NCBI GenBank assembly: GCA_035560555.1
Contig: DATMZF010000057.1
Span: forward strand, 1 to 64,000
DNA from: UBA11090 sp035560555
GTDB taxonomy: Bacteria; Spirochaetota; Spirochaetia; Treponematales; Rectinemataceae
Direction of reading: 5' to 3'
Length of the DNA stretch: 64,000 bases
Shown here: positions 25,223-33,796 of the stretch, piece after piece
Numbering within the stretch: position 1 is the first letter of the stretch
Layout: every line of letters starts with the position of its first letter
Made by a program: the position numbers and the translations under genes
The notes under the pieces: generated by a model
Seen by the model: only the letters and a program-made list of their open reading frames with translations
What the model was told of the DNA's origin: nothing
The model's database searches: none

Positions 25223-26845
25223 TTAGAGATCCAGTTCCCTGACGACATCGATGACCGTCCCATCGCGCCATTCGATGAGGGCGACAGGCCTGTCCTTGAA
25301 CCTCGGCTCTTCGGGAATGCCGGTGATCTTGTGGACATCTTCCATGAGCTGAGGCAAACCTACCAGGGGCAATCCTGTCCTTCGCGAACGCTCGATCAGG
25401 TCGGGACGGGCGGGATTGATGGCGATGCCTCGCTCGGTGACGATCACGTCGACCACTTCGCCCGGGCAGGTAAGCGTCGTCACCCTTTCCCGCACGATGG
25501 GGATGCGCTTTCTGAAAGAAGGCGCGGTGATGATTGTGCAGCCAGCGCCCGAGGCCGCGTCGGTGTGGCCGCCGATGCCGTGGAGAAGCAGGCCGTCGGA
25601 ATGCGTATTCACGTTGACGTTGAAGTCGAGGTCCACTTCCGTGGCGCCCAGGATGGCCACGTCGAGCATGTTCGCGACGCAGCCCACAGAGCGGGGTCCG
25701 TAGGAGGAGAAGGGATCGGATTCGATGTGGCGGGGGTTCCGAGCGCAGGAGAGCGCGGCGTCCAGGTCGAAACTCTGGAGATCGATAATGGAGCCAAGAA
25801 GCCCTTCCTTCAGCAGGTCGACCAGCACTTTCGTGGCGCCGCCGTGGGCGAAGGAAGCCTTCACCCCGACTTTACGCATCCGTTCGGCGAGGAAGACGGT
25901 CGCCGCAAGGGAAATGCCCCCCGCCCCCGCCTGGAAGGAAAACCCTTCTTTCATGATGCCTGCGGCTTCGATGAAACGGGCGGTCAGGTCCGCTATAAGC
26001 AGCTGGGTCGGGCTTCTCGTCAGCTTCGTGCTACCGGAGACGATCTTCGCGCTGTCGCCGATGCTCTCCACTTCCAGCACATAATCGACGTTGGTTCCCT
26101 TGATCGACCAGTGGTGGCAGGGATAGGGCACGAGGCCATCGGTGATGACAGCCACTTTTCGAGCGTTCTGCGAATCGGGCAGCGCGTAGCCCAAGGGGCC
26201 GCAGGCGGATTTTCCGGAGAGACCGTTGGCGTTGCCGAAGGGATCGGCGCAGGGCGCCGCGATGAAGGCCGCGTCTATGACGAGTTCGCCTTCCTGGATT
26301 GCCCTCTGCCGGCCTCCATGGGAACGCAGGACGCAGAGTTCCGGGATTTCGCCCTTGGAGCAGGCTACTCCTATCGCGCCGTACATGGATCCTTCGACCC
26401 TGGCGACGACGCCCGAGCGGATGAAGGGCAGGAGTCCTTCGTGGACGGGAAAGAGGGCGGTGGGCGCGATCGTGAGGCTGTGAAGCCCCCGCGCCGCGAG
26501 CCGGGAGACCACTTCCAGAACGATTCGGTCGCCGTCGCGAAGATGGTGATGAAAGGAAATAGTGGCTCCGTCGCGAAGTTCCAGGCGGTCGAAAAGATCG
26601 TCCCAGCCGGAGACGAGCTTGTCCGGCCGGCCGCGCGAGGGAATGGGGCGAAGGGATTGCCAGATGGAGGCGGAGGCGCATGGGTCGGGCTGCCTGGAGC
26701 GGGCGGCCGCGGCGCGCGGGTCGGGCTGCTTAAGATTGACGTCAGTGGCGCACGGGTCGGCGAAGGCGCCAGCGAAAGGAGTCAGCTTTTTTCCGTCGAT
26801 TTCGGCCGGGACCACACGTCCGAGCGAGGTGGTGTTCCATTCCAT
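25223..26845 (-). CDS. citF: Citrate lyase alpha subunit (citrate:acetyl-ACP transferase)
   Basis: A 540-residue CoA-transferase-like subunit. CitF features are visible: SFHHHLRDGDRIVLEVV, SLTIAPTALFPVHEGLLPFI, GSMYGAIGVACSKGEIPE, VLRSHGGRQRAIQEGEL, and a late VDVIVTERGIAINPARPDL. It exchanges acetyl on the acyl carrier for citrate. It begins one base after the CitD-CitE fusion gene ends and closes the long LacI operon. citC, citX and citG are not in the window, so activation of the prosthetic group must be encoded elsewhere. Confidence 0.92.
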   Translation of the reverse strand: MEWNTTSLGRVVPAEIDGKKLTPFAGAFADPCATDVNLKQPDPRAAAARSRQPDPCASASIWQSLRPIPSRGRPDKLVSGWDDLFDRLELRDGATISFHHHLRDGDRIVLEVVSRLAARGLHSLTIAPTALFPVHEGLLPFIRSGVVARVEGSMYGAIGVACSKGEIPELCVLRSHGGRQRAIQEGELVIDAAFIAAPCADPFGNANGLSGKSACGPLGYALPDSQNARKVAVITDGLVPYPCHHWSIKGTNVDYVLEVESIGDSAKIVSGSTKLTRSPTQLLIADLTARFIEAAGIMKEGFSFQAGAGGISLAATVFLAERMRKVGVKASFAHGGATKVLVDLLKEGLLGSIIDLQSFDLDAALSCARNPRHIESDPFSSYGPRSVGCVANMLDVAILGATEVDLDFNVNVNTHSDGLLLHGIGGHTDAASGAGCTIITAPSFRKRIPIVRERVTTLTCPGEVVDVIVTERGIAINPARPDLIERSRRTGLPLVGLPQLMEDVHKITGIPEEPRFKDRPVALIEWRDGTVIDVVRELDL

Positions 26846-26846
26846 A

Positions 26847-28166
26847 TCAGAGCGTTCCCCTGTAATCGCGAAGAATGCCGCGGGCTTTTTCCGCGACCGG
26901 CGCGTCGACCATAGCCCCGTCCACGGATATGGCGCCCCGGCCTTCGGCCGCGGCCGCGTCGAAGGCCGCGACGATTTTTTCGGCGCGCAGGGCTTCTTCC
27001 TCCGTGGGACGGAAGGCTTTCATGACGATGGGTATCTGTGCGGGATGGAGGACGCCCTTGCCCGCGAAACCGAGGGCTCTCGCTTCTTCGCAGGAGGCTC
27101 TCAAGCCCTCTTCGTTGCCGACATCGGCATAGGTAGAATCCAATGGATCTATTTTGGCGGCTCTGGCCGCGAGCACGATCATCTGCCTGGCAAGGAGGCT
27201 CTCGGCCCCTGGTATCGCCGCGATGCCGAAGTCGGCGAGGGAGGCGGCTTGCGTTTTCTGAGCCGAAGCGCCATCGGCGCGGTCGACGGTTCTGCCGCCG
27301 ATGGCCGCGACAGCGGCACCCGAGCGCGCGATGGGGACGGCTTTGATATCGCGCGAAAAATCCTCGTGCCCGAAAAGGAGAGCGACGTTGCGCGACGAAG
27401 CCGCGGCGATCTCTTTCGCGTTGAGCGCGCCCGCGGCGGTTTCGATGAGAAGCATGAGATGAATAATGCCCGCGGGAATGCCCACGGCTTCTTCCAGAAC
27501 CGAGATTTCCCTATCGGCGACTTCCACGTCGGCGGCGAATTCGCATTTCGGAAGAACGATAGCGTGAGGCCGGGCTTTTACGATCTCGGCGAGATCGTCC
27601 TTTCCCCATGGCCCCGAAAGCGGATTGACGCGGACAGCGATCTCGCAGTTCCCGAGCATGAGGTTCTCCTCGAGAACGCGGCGCACGAGGATGCGGGTCT
27701 CGAACTTGCGCTCGGCGACCACCGCGTCCTCAAGGTCGAAGACGAGGCAATCGGCGCCGAAAAGACCGGCGTTGACCGCCAGATGGGGCTGGTCGCCGGG
27801 CAGATACAGGCGGGCGCGGCGAGGTCTGCCCCGAGGGGAAGCGGCGCGCGCGTTGGCTGGCCGAGCCGCGGCCGGTGCTTGGGCGGGAGCCACGCCGGGT
27901 ATTCGAGCGAAGCCGGCCAGCCTCAGGGAGGCCTCGGCGCGCGCCGCCACGGTGCCGTCGAGGGCGCCGTCGTCGTCGATCGTAAAGGAGCCCGCTTCAA
28001 CGCCGAATTCGGCGGCGACACGCAGCGCCGCCGCGGCGATGGCTTTGCCGAACAAGGATCCCACGCTTGAGCTGACGGTGGCCGTCAAGGGAGCTCCATT
28101 CCTTTCATACGTGACCGAACAATCCGATTTCGCCCTCGAGCCGGCGCGGAACAGATCCTTGTCCAT
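26847..28166 (-). CDS. Fused citrate lyase acyl carrier (CitD) and beta subunit (CitE)
   Basis: 439 residues. Residues 1-90 match CitD: AGSRAKSDCSV puts a serine at position 14, equivalent to the Ser14 that carries phosphoribosyl-dephospho-CoA. SSSVGSLFGKAIAAAALRV and FTIDDDGALDGTVAARAEA follow the CitD pattern. An Ala/Pro/Arg-rich linker (about 92-116) joins the CitE TIM barrel: RARLYLPGDQPHLAVNAG, VFDLEDAVVAERK (metal Glu), LLIETAAGALN and LFGHEDFSRDI. CitD and CitE are normally separate subunits. The ATG at 28166 shares its A with the upstream stop and has GAGG seven bases before it. Confidence 0.85.
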   Translation of the reverse strand: MDKDLFRAGSRAKSDCSVTYERNGAPLTATVSSSVGSLFGKAIAAAALRVAAEFGVEAGSFTIDDDGALDGTVAARAEASLRLAGFARIPGVAPAQAPAAARPANARAASPRGRPRRARLYLPGDQPHLAVNAGLFGADCLVFDLEDAVVAERKFETRILVRRVLEENLMLGNCEIAVRVNPLSGPWGKDDLAEIVKARPHAIVLPKCEFAADVEVADREISVLEEAVGIPAGIIHLMLLIETAAGALNAKEIAAASSRNVALLFGHEDFSRDIKAVPIARSGAAVAAIGGRTVDRADGASAQKTQAASLADFGIAAIPGAESLLARQMIVLAARAAKIDPLDSTYADVGNEEGLRASCEEARALGFAGKGVLHPAQIPIVMKAFRPTEEEALRAEKIVAAFDAAAAEGRGAISVDGAMVDAPVAEKARGILRDYRGTL

Positions 28167-30355
28167 CACAGTTCCTCTATTTTGAAGGCTCCATACAGAG
28201 TTCTAGCCGCCCTGAGGGAGCCGCAGCCCACCATTCCGCTCGGGAAGGTTCCATCGCATGCTTCCAGAACGGCGCGGCCGTCAATGAGCAAAGTTATGCG
28301 ATTTCCAATTGCCTCAAGACAAAGAATGTACGATACTCCATGCTTCCATTCGAAATCAGCATGGACGAGCGACGTAATCCCAAAATCCTTCCTGAAAATG
28401 GAGAGGCCATTCTTTCCGTCAAACCCTCCCAGATAGCCGCGCATGGCGCCGCCCGCTCTCGCTATGAGCAGGTGACTGTCCCCGGCCAGAGGTGTGACCT
28501 TGGCCTTGATCCTCTGATCGCCGACCTTGTATCCGCCCGTATAGGAAGCGGCGGGCACCGGAGTCATGAGATGGAGATTGCCGCCGTCGATGGACCAGCA
28601 GCCGCCCTCATGCGAAAAAGGCGTCACGCAGCCGAACTCGACAGCCTGTTTTGCGACATCAATCGCATAACGGGCCTTGCCGCTCACCGAGAACCTGTCG
28701 ATGAGGAGCCTGCCCGAATCGCGCTTACCCTTGCCGGAAAAGCTCGTGAGCTTGAGCCCGATCTCATCCACCGAGGCGCCGCCCGTCTCCGGAATCGCGA
28801 ATTCGATCCCGTAGGCCTTTTTCTCTTCGGGGAATATCGTCGGGGAGGAGATGACTTCCGCCTTGGAGAAGGTATCGCGCACATAACCTTCCACGCCTAC
28901 GCTCTGCCCTTCCCACCGCTCGAGGCGGAAACGGATCTTCACGATTTGTCCCGCTCTCGCGATCGGCGAGAAGACCGGACTGTATCGCTCATCGTCAAAA
29001 TCAGCCCTTCGATAGAAGGGTTTGAAGAACAGTTTCCCGTTCATCTCCCTCGTCAGGCGCTCGAAGCGGAACTCCATCGCCCCGCCGCCCTCGAGCCCCA
29101 TGCCTTCCCTGTGCAGGGCGGCGAAGCCCACGGGATCGGAAACCCTCATGCCGTGCGTCGAGCCCGGCAGAAGGAAATCGAAATCCAGCGCCTTCTCCCC
29201 GTCGCCCCGTTCGAGGGCGGCCGCTATCGGCGCGGGAACCGGCTCCCCAGCGAGTTTGTACCCGGCGGCGCAGAGTCGCCTTGAAAAAGTCGGAAGGTCG
29301 AGAATGTTCAGCGCGCCGGGCAGGCCCGACAGCACGATGCTATCGTTGATGGGCGCCCGGTAATGCGTCGGAATCGCGTCCAGCCCGTACAGCACACCCG
29401 CTATGGTGCCCACATTGCCGGCGTTGCAGTCGGTATCCCATCCGCACATGGTGGCGATTTCCACCGTGCGGGCGAAATCGCCGGCGCCGTAGAGGAGAGC
29501 CAGGGCGCAGACGCCCGCGTTCGGGATGATATGGCAGAGCCCTGGCCATTTGTCGTAGCCCCAGGACGCGATGAGATATTCCTGGCAGGAGCGCCAGTCC
29601 TCGGGATGGGCGTCGTGGAAGTCCATGACAGCTCTCACCACCTCGGCGTATTTCGAATCGGCGGGAAGAAGACCCAGGCCGATCTCGACCACCGAACGGA
29701 TATTTTTCTCGACGAAGGCGGCGGCGACGCAGCCCGCTATGAAGCGCGCGCCGAGCAGCCCCTCGCCGTCGTGGGACACGGAAGCGGCGGCGGCCGCGTA
29801 ATCCGCCGCCTTTTCGGGGTTTCCCGGCCAGACAAGGCCCCATGTGTCGATGAATATCTGACCGCCGATCTGTTCGGCCGGCACCTGCCCGTTCCGCTCG
29901 ATGGAGCCGGATTCGGGCGCCTGGATCCCGTTCTTGAGGTTCAGGTAAGCCGTGTGCTCGGTGCTTCGGCCGTAGCCGCCCCACCAGAACATTCCGACGC
30001 CTTCCCGCGCGAAATCCAGCCAGGCCCTGCCGACATCGGCGGGCGTCGTCGCCTGCATCGCCACAGGCATCGCCCCCGGCGTCGTCGCCGGTATCGCCCC
30101 AACCATCGCCTTCGGCGCGGCCTTTTCCGCCGCCTCGAGGAGGGGACGCACGAAATACACGGGGCCGTTGGCGTCATCGTCGGCGGCGAAATTCCTGTAG
30201 GGCTTCAGATACGATTTTACGTCTCCATATACCTCGCGGATACGTTCGTAGGTCCAGATGGCGGGTTCCACGGGGGCGCCGAGCCTGATTCCCACATTCT
30301 TGCCCAGGAAGCCCGCGTAGACACGTTCGAGATAATCGCTTGGTATGGAAGACAT
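28166..30355 (-). CDS. ADP-ribosylglycohydrolase-family protein with C-terminal beta-sandwich
   Basis: 729 residues. Residues 1-370 are an ADP-ribosylglycohydrolase (DraG-like) fold: YAGFLGKNVGIRLGAPVE at the start, an acidic cluster FAADDDANGP where the family has T-D-D-T, SHDGEGLLGA, and CGWDTDCNAGNVGTIAG for the second metal site. The C-terminal 350 residues are beta-rich, ending in a concanavalin-like domain (GGFDGKNGLSIFRKDFG). There is no signal peptide. The altered metal motifs suggest a glycoside other than ADP-ribosyl-protein. An Ala/Pro/Thr/Met-rich loop lies near residues 80-105. It overlaps the CitDE gene. Confidence 0.85.
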   Translation of the reverse strand: MSSIPSDYLERVYAGFLGKNVGIRLGAPVEPAIWTYERIREVYGDVKSYLKPYRNFAADDDANGPVYFVRPLLEAAEKAAPKAMVGAIPATTPGAMPVAMQATTPADVGRAWLDFAREGVGMFWWGGYGRSTEHTAYLNLKNGIQAPESGSIERNGQVPAEQIGGQIFIDTWGLVWPGNPEKAADYAAAAASVSHDGEGLLGARFIAGCVAAAFVEKNIRSVVEIGLGLLPADSKYAEVVRAVMDFHDAHPEDWRSCQEYLIASWGYDKWPGLCHIIPNAGVCALALLYGAGDFARTVEIATMCGWDTDCNAGNVGTIAGVLYGLDAIPTHYRAPINDSIVLSGLPGALNILDLPTFSRRLCAAGYKLAGEPVPAPIAAALERGDGEKALDFDFLLPGSTHGMRVSDPVGFAALHREGMGLEGGGAMEFRFERLTREMNGKLFFKPFYRRADFDDERYSPVFSPIARAGQIVKIRFRLERWEGQSVGVEGYVRDTFSKAEVISSPTIFPEEKKAYGIEFAIPETGGASVDEIGLKLTSFSGKGKRDSGRLLIDRFSVSGKARYAIDVAKQAVEFGCVTPFSHEGGCWSIDGGNLHLMTPVPAASYTGGYKVGDQRIKAKVTPLAGDSHLLIARAGGAMRGYLGGFDGKNGLSIFRKDFGITSLVHADFEWKHGVSYILCLEAIGNRITLLIDGRAVLEACDGTFPSGMVGCGSLRAARTLYGAFKIEEL

Positions 30356-30381
30356 TGCTTTACTCCAAAAGTGAAGATAAT

Positions 30382-30448
30382 GAGGCGCCGCGTCAGCGGC
30401 GCCTCCAGAGAGCTCGCCTCGCGGCCCGCGTCCGCGGGCCGCGAGGCG
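30382..30448 (-). promoter_or_regulatory. Two strong hairpins between the receptor gene and ADPRG2
   Basis: GAGGCGCCGC (30382-30391) pairs with GCGGCGCCTC (30396-30405). A perfect 15-pair stem joins 30415-30429 to 30434-30448 around a GTCC loop. They lie inside the operon just after the binding-protein gene and lack U-tracts. That suits protection of the receptor mRNA and reduced expression of the distal genes. Confidence 0.6.
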
Positions 30449-30512
30449 CTCAGGAAGCGGGGCACCGCCATGTGACGGCGCCCTCGTTACGATCGAACCG
30501 CGGACCCGCCGC

Positions 30513-31940
30513 TTATTTCAGCTTGGTGGCCGCGTACTTGGACAGCTCGGTGCCGCCGGCCTTATACCACTTCTGCACATATTCGTCGAAGGCGGAAAGA
30601 GGCTTTTTGCCGGTGACGATGTCGGCGATATATTCCTTGTACAGGTTTGTCATGGCGTCCCAGTTGGTGACGTACTGCTCGGGAATGAGGAAGGTCTTGT
30701 CCGGCATCATGTACTTCGTCGCCAGCTTCGCGGAAGCCACGGCGGCGTCGGTCATGATCGGCCTCGAGAGAGGCTTATCGGGGTTGAAACCGTTGAAGGA
30801 ATCGCCGAACCAGCCATTGTACCATTCTGAGTACTTGTCGGTGAGGACATAGCGGTTGGCTTCCTCAACGACATGAAGACCAGGCATGCCGAGCTTGGCG
30901 ATCTTGAGACCGGCCGGGCTCCACATGAAGTCGATCACGGCGAAGGCGGCATCCTTGACCTTGGAAGTCGTGGGAATCGCGAAGCCGCGGGCTTCCTTGG
31001 TGACGTCCACGAAGGGGCCGAGGCCCTGGGCGATCCCGGCGGGGGGAGGAAGCGGCACGATGCTCGTATTCTGGGTCTTGAGCATCTTATTCGCGTAGAC
31101 ATCGATGCTGCCTGGCGCCACGCCCGCCACCATGCCGGCCTTGCCCTCATAGAACACCTGCTCCTTGGAATCCCATTTCTTGGTCAGGTATTCGGGATCG
31201 AGGAGGCCTTCCTTGTAGAGCTTGGCGTAGAATTCGAGCTTGGTCTTTTCGTTCGGCGTTACGCGCGCGTAGGTCCACTGGCCGTCGGCGCCTTTCATCC
31301 AGGTCGAGGTAATGCCGAAGGCGGCGTCGAATATCGAGTCGAGTTCCTCGACGCCGTTGGTGGCGCCGGTCACGGAGATGCCGTACTTCGCTCCCTTTTT
31401 CTGGACGAGATCCTTGAAGAGGGCGTAGTAGTTGTCGACGGTCGGCTTGGCGGCCACCGCTTTGGCGGAAGGCAGCGAATCGAACCAATCCTGTCGCATC
31501 ACGGGCGCGCGGACGCGGGGAGGAGCGACCCACACGAGGTAGGGATAGCTCTCGAGACGCAGCTTGCTGTGCTGGTCCAGGACGGTTTTCAGGCTCTTCG
31601 ATGTGTTGACATAGGGGCGAAGGTCCACGAGCAAGTCCTGCATGGCGATCTTGTCGTCGCCGCCCTGGAAGTAGATGAGATCGGGGATGTCGCCCGACAT
31701 GATCATCAGGCTGATCTTCTCGGCGTAGTTGCCTGCCGGCACCTTGACGATCTCGATATCGACGGGCGTCCCGGCCGCGGCCATGCCCTTCTCGATAAGC
31801 TGGATGAACTGGGCCGAATTGGGATCGGTATCCAGATCCTTGAGCACGAGCCTCACCTTGGGTGTGGCCGCTCCGACGAAGGCGACTCCGCAGACGAGAA
31901 GAACCGCCATCAGCAAAAACACGATACTGTGCTTTTTCAC
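30513..31940 (-). CDS. ABC transporter substrate-binding protein, LipO/YtcQ-like
   Basis: A 475-residue exported receptor with a signal peptide ending at VGAAT. Wording such as KISLMIMSGDIPDLIYFQGGD, EFYAKLYKEGLLDPEY and FVDVTKEARGFAIPTTS matches receptors paired with LplB/YtcP permeases, often for complex or acidic oligosaccharides. GTG start with GGAGG five bases upstream. Strong stems follow the gene. The substrate is unknown; the glycohydrolases on both sides suggest a glycoside. Confidence 0.87.
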   Translation of the reverse strand: MKKHSIVFLLMAVLLVCGVAFVGAATPKVRLVLKDLDTDPNSAQFIQLIEKGMAAAGTPVDIEIVKVPAGNYAEKISLMIMSGDIPDLIYFQGGDDKIAMQDLLVDLRPYVNTSKSLKTVLDQHSKLRLESYPYLVWVAPPRVRAPVMRQDWFDSLPSAKAVAAKPTVDNYYALFKDLVQKKGAKYGISVTGATNGVEELDSIFDAAFGITSTWMKGADGQWTYARVTPNEKTKLEFYAKLYKEGLLDPEYLTKKWDSKEQVFYEGKAGMVAGVAPGSIDVYANKMLKTQNTSIVPLPPPAGIAQGLGPFVDVTKEARGFAIPTTSKVKDAAFAVIDFMWSPAGLKIAKLGMPGLHVVEEANRYVLTDKYSEWYNGWFGDSFNGFNPDKPLSRPIMTDAAVASAKLATKYMMPDKTFLIPEQYVTNWDAMTNLYKEYIADIVTGKKPLSAFDEYVQKWYKAGGTELSKYAATKLK

Positions 31941-31961
31941 GATAACCTCCTATTCCTTGTC

Positions 31962-32858
31962 CTATTCCTTGACTCCACCTTCCATCACTCCTCTCGCGTA
32001 ATACTTGAGGATCAGAGGGTAGATAACGAGAACCGGCAGCATGGCCACGATGATGGTGCTCGCCTGCAGCGCGTCGTAGCTGAGGCGGGCGGCTTCATCG
32101 TAGCTGAAAAGCGCGCCCGATCCGATGAGCGAGGCTGTGTCGTCGAGAACGACGAACTGTCTCAGGATCAGCTGGAGCGGATACTTGTTGGGGTCGGTGA
32201 GATAGATGCTCGCCCTGAAGTATTCGTTCCAGTGGAACACGCCATAGAAAAGTCCAAGCGTCGCGAGGGCGGGCTTGGACAGGGGAAGGACGATTTTCGC
32301 CAATATCTTTATGTAGCTGGCCCCGTCCACCTGGGCGGCCTCGATGAGGGAAGCGGGGATTTCCTCAAAGTAGCGCATCATGATGATGAGGTAATAGACG
32401 TTCACGGTCTTGTAGAGGATGACGGCCCAGAGGCTTCCCATGAGTCCAATTTTCTTGACGACGAGGTATTCGGGTATGAGTCCGGGCTCGAAGATCATCA
32501 CCACGACGATGAGAACCTGGAAGAAACGCTTGAAGGGCAGCCTGGGTCTCGTCATGGCGAAGGCCGCCATCGCGGTGACGAGGAGGTTCAGGGCCGTGCC
32601 CACGAAGGTGATGTAGACTGAGTTCAGGATGCTTCTGACGAAGAGAGGATTGGCCGCCAGAACGCGGTAATTGATGAGGGAGAAGCCCTTGGGCACGACG
32701 GTGAGGCCGCGCACCTCCGACACCCTCGCCGGGTCGGAAAGGGAGAGGGCGAGGAGGTTGAGCAGGGGGACGATCACCACCACGCTGATGCCGAGAAGGA
32801 AGATCGCTATGGCGCCGCGCCAGATTATCTCGACCGTGGTCGTTCTTACTTTGCGCAT
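31962..32858 (-). CDS. ABC permease, YtcP-like
   Basis: 298 residues with six TM segments. EAA loop EAAQVDGASYIKILAKIVLP. C-terminus KYYARGVMEGGVKE is typical of the CUT1 YtcP/LplC branch. The ATG overlaps the preceding stop (TGATG), with AAGGGG upstream; an in-frame GTG at 32864 is less likely. It pairs with the LplB-like permease encoded just upstream. Confidence 0.88.
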   Translation of the reverse strand: MRKVRTTTVEIIWRGAIAIFLLGISVVVIVPLLNLLALSLSDPARVSEVRGLTVVPKGFSLINYRVLAANPLFVRSILNSVYITFVGTALNLLVTAMAAFAMTRPRLPFKRFFQVLIVVVMIFEPGLIPEYLVVKKIGLMGSLWAVILYKTVNVYYLIIMMRYFEEIPASLIEAAQVDGASYIKILAKIVLPLSKPALATLGLFYGVFHWNEYFRASIYLTDPNKYPLQLILRQFVVLDDTASLIGSGALFSYDEAARLSYDALQASTIIVAMLPVLVIYPLILKYYARGVMEGGVKE

Positions 32859-33793
32859 CACCACATCCCCTTTCCGGTCACCTTGAGGGAGCCTTTATGG
32901 GCCGCGAGTATGAGGACGAGGCCTATGACGCCCTTGAAGAGGCTGGCCGCCGTGGAGATCGAGTACTGCATATTCAGGAGGCCTATCCTGTAGACGTAGG
33001 TGTCGAGGATATCCACAACGCTGATCACCGAGTCGTTCATCATATTGAAGACCTGGTCGAAACCCGCGTTCAGGAAGAATCCCATGTTCAGGATGAAGAC
33101 GGTCACCATGGTCGAGGTGAGTTCGGGCAGGGTGATGAAGCGCATTTTCTGCAGCGGTCCCGCCCCGTCCAGATCGGCCGATTCGTAGAGGCTGGGGCTG
33201 ATGCTCGCCAGGGCGGCCATGTAGATGATGGAGTCCCATCCAAGGCTGCGCCATGTTTCGGAGGCGAAGAGCACCCAGCGGATGGCGCCCTTATCCGTCA
33301 TGTAATCGATGGCCGGGAAGCCGAAAATTCCGCGCAGCTGATTCATGCCGCCCGTGCTGGGCGACAGGAAGGCGATCCACACGCCCGCGATGACGACCCA
33401 GGAAAGGAAGTGAGGCAGATAGGTGGTCGACTGGATGAATTTTCTCATGAAGGAGCCGCGCACTTCGTTCAGCATGAGGGCGAAGGCGATGGGCAGGGGG
33501 AAGAAAAGCACGATCTTCATGAAGCTGATGATCAGGGTGTTGGCCAGGACCTGCATGAAGGAAGGCGAGCTGAAGAGCGCCTTGAAATGCTTGAGGCCGA
33601 CGAAGGGGCTTTTCCCTATGATCCTGAAATCCTGGAAAGCCATAACCATCCCGAAGAGCGGGACGATATGATAGACGAGAAAATAGACGAGGGCGGGAGC
33701 GAGGAGGACGAGAAGCGACCATTCCTGTTTCCGCAGGCCAGTCCCCGGCCGGCGCGCCGTCAGTGTCCGCGCGGGGGAATTAATTCCGCTCAT
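32858..33793 (-). CDS. ABC permease, LplB-like
   Basis: 311 residues, six TM segments. The family phrases FLVYHIVPLFGMVMAFQDF and STTYLPHFLSWVVIAGVW, and the EAA loop ESADLDGAGPLQKMRFITLP, place it in the LplB branch. It begins three bases after ADPRG1 and overlaps the next permease, so the import genes are tightly coupled. No ATPase is encoded here. Confidence 0.88.
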   Translation of the reverse strand: MSGINSPARTLTARRPGTGLRKQEWSLLVLLAPALVYFLVYHIVPLFGMVMAFQDFRIIGKSPFVGLKHFKALFSSPSFMQVLANTLIISFMKIVLFFPLPIAFALMLNEVRGSFMRKFIQSTTYLPHFLSWVVIAGVWIAFLSPSTGGMNQLRGIFGFPAIDYMTDKGAIRWVLFASETWRSLGWDSIIYMAALASISPSLYESADLDGAGPLQKMRFITLPELTSTMVTVFILNMGFFLNAGFDQVFNMMNDSVISVVDILDTYVYRIGLLNMQYSISTAASLFKGVIGLVLILAAHKGSLKVTGKGMW

Positions 33794-33796
33794 TTT

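Noticed and set aside
30055..30115. Short imperfect repeat of GGCATCGCC-like units in ADPRG2
   Set aside because: It stays in frame and codes for an Ala/Pro/Thr/Met loop. It is treated as a low-complexity insert, not as a separate repeat element.
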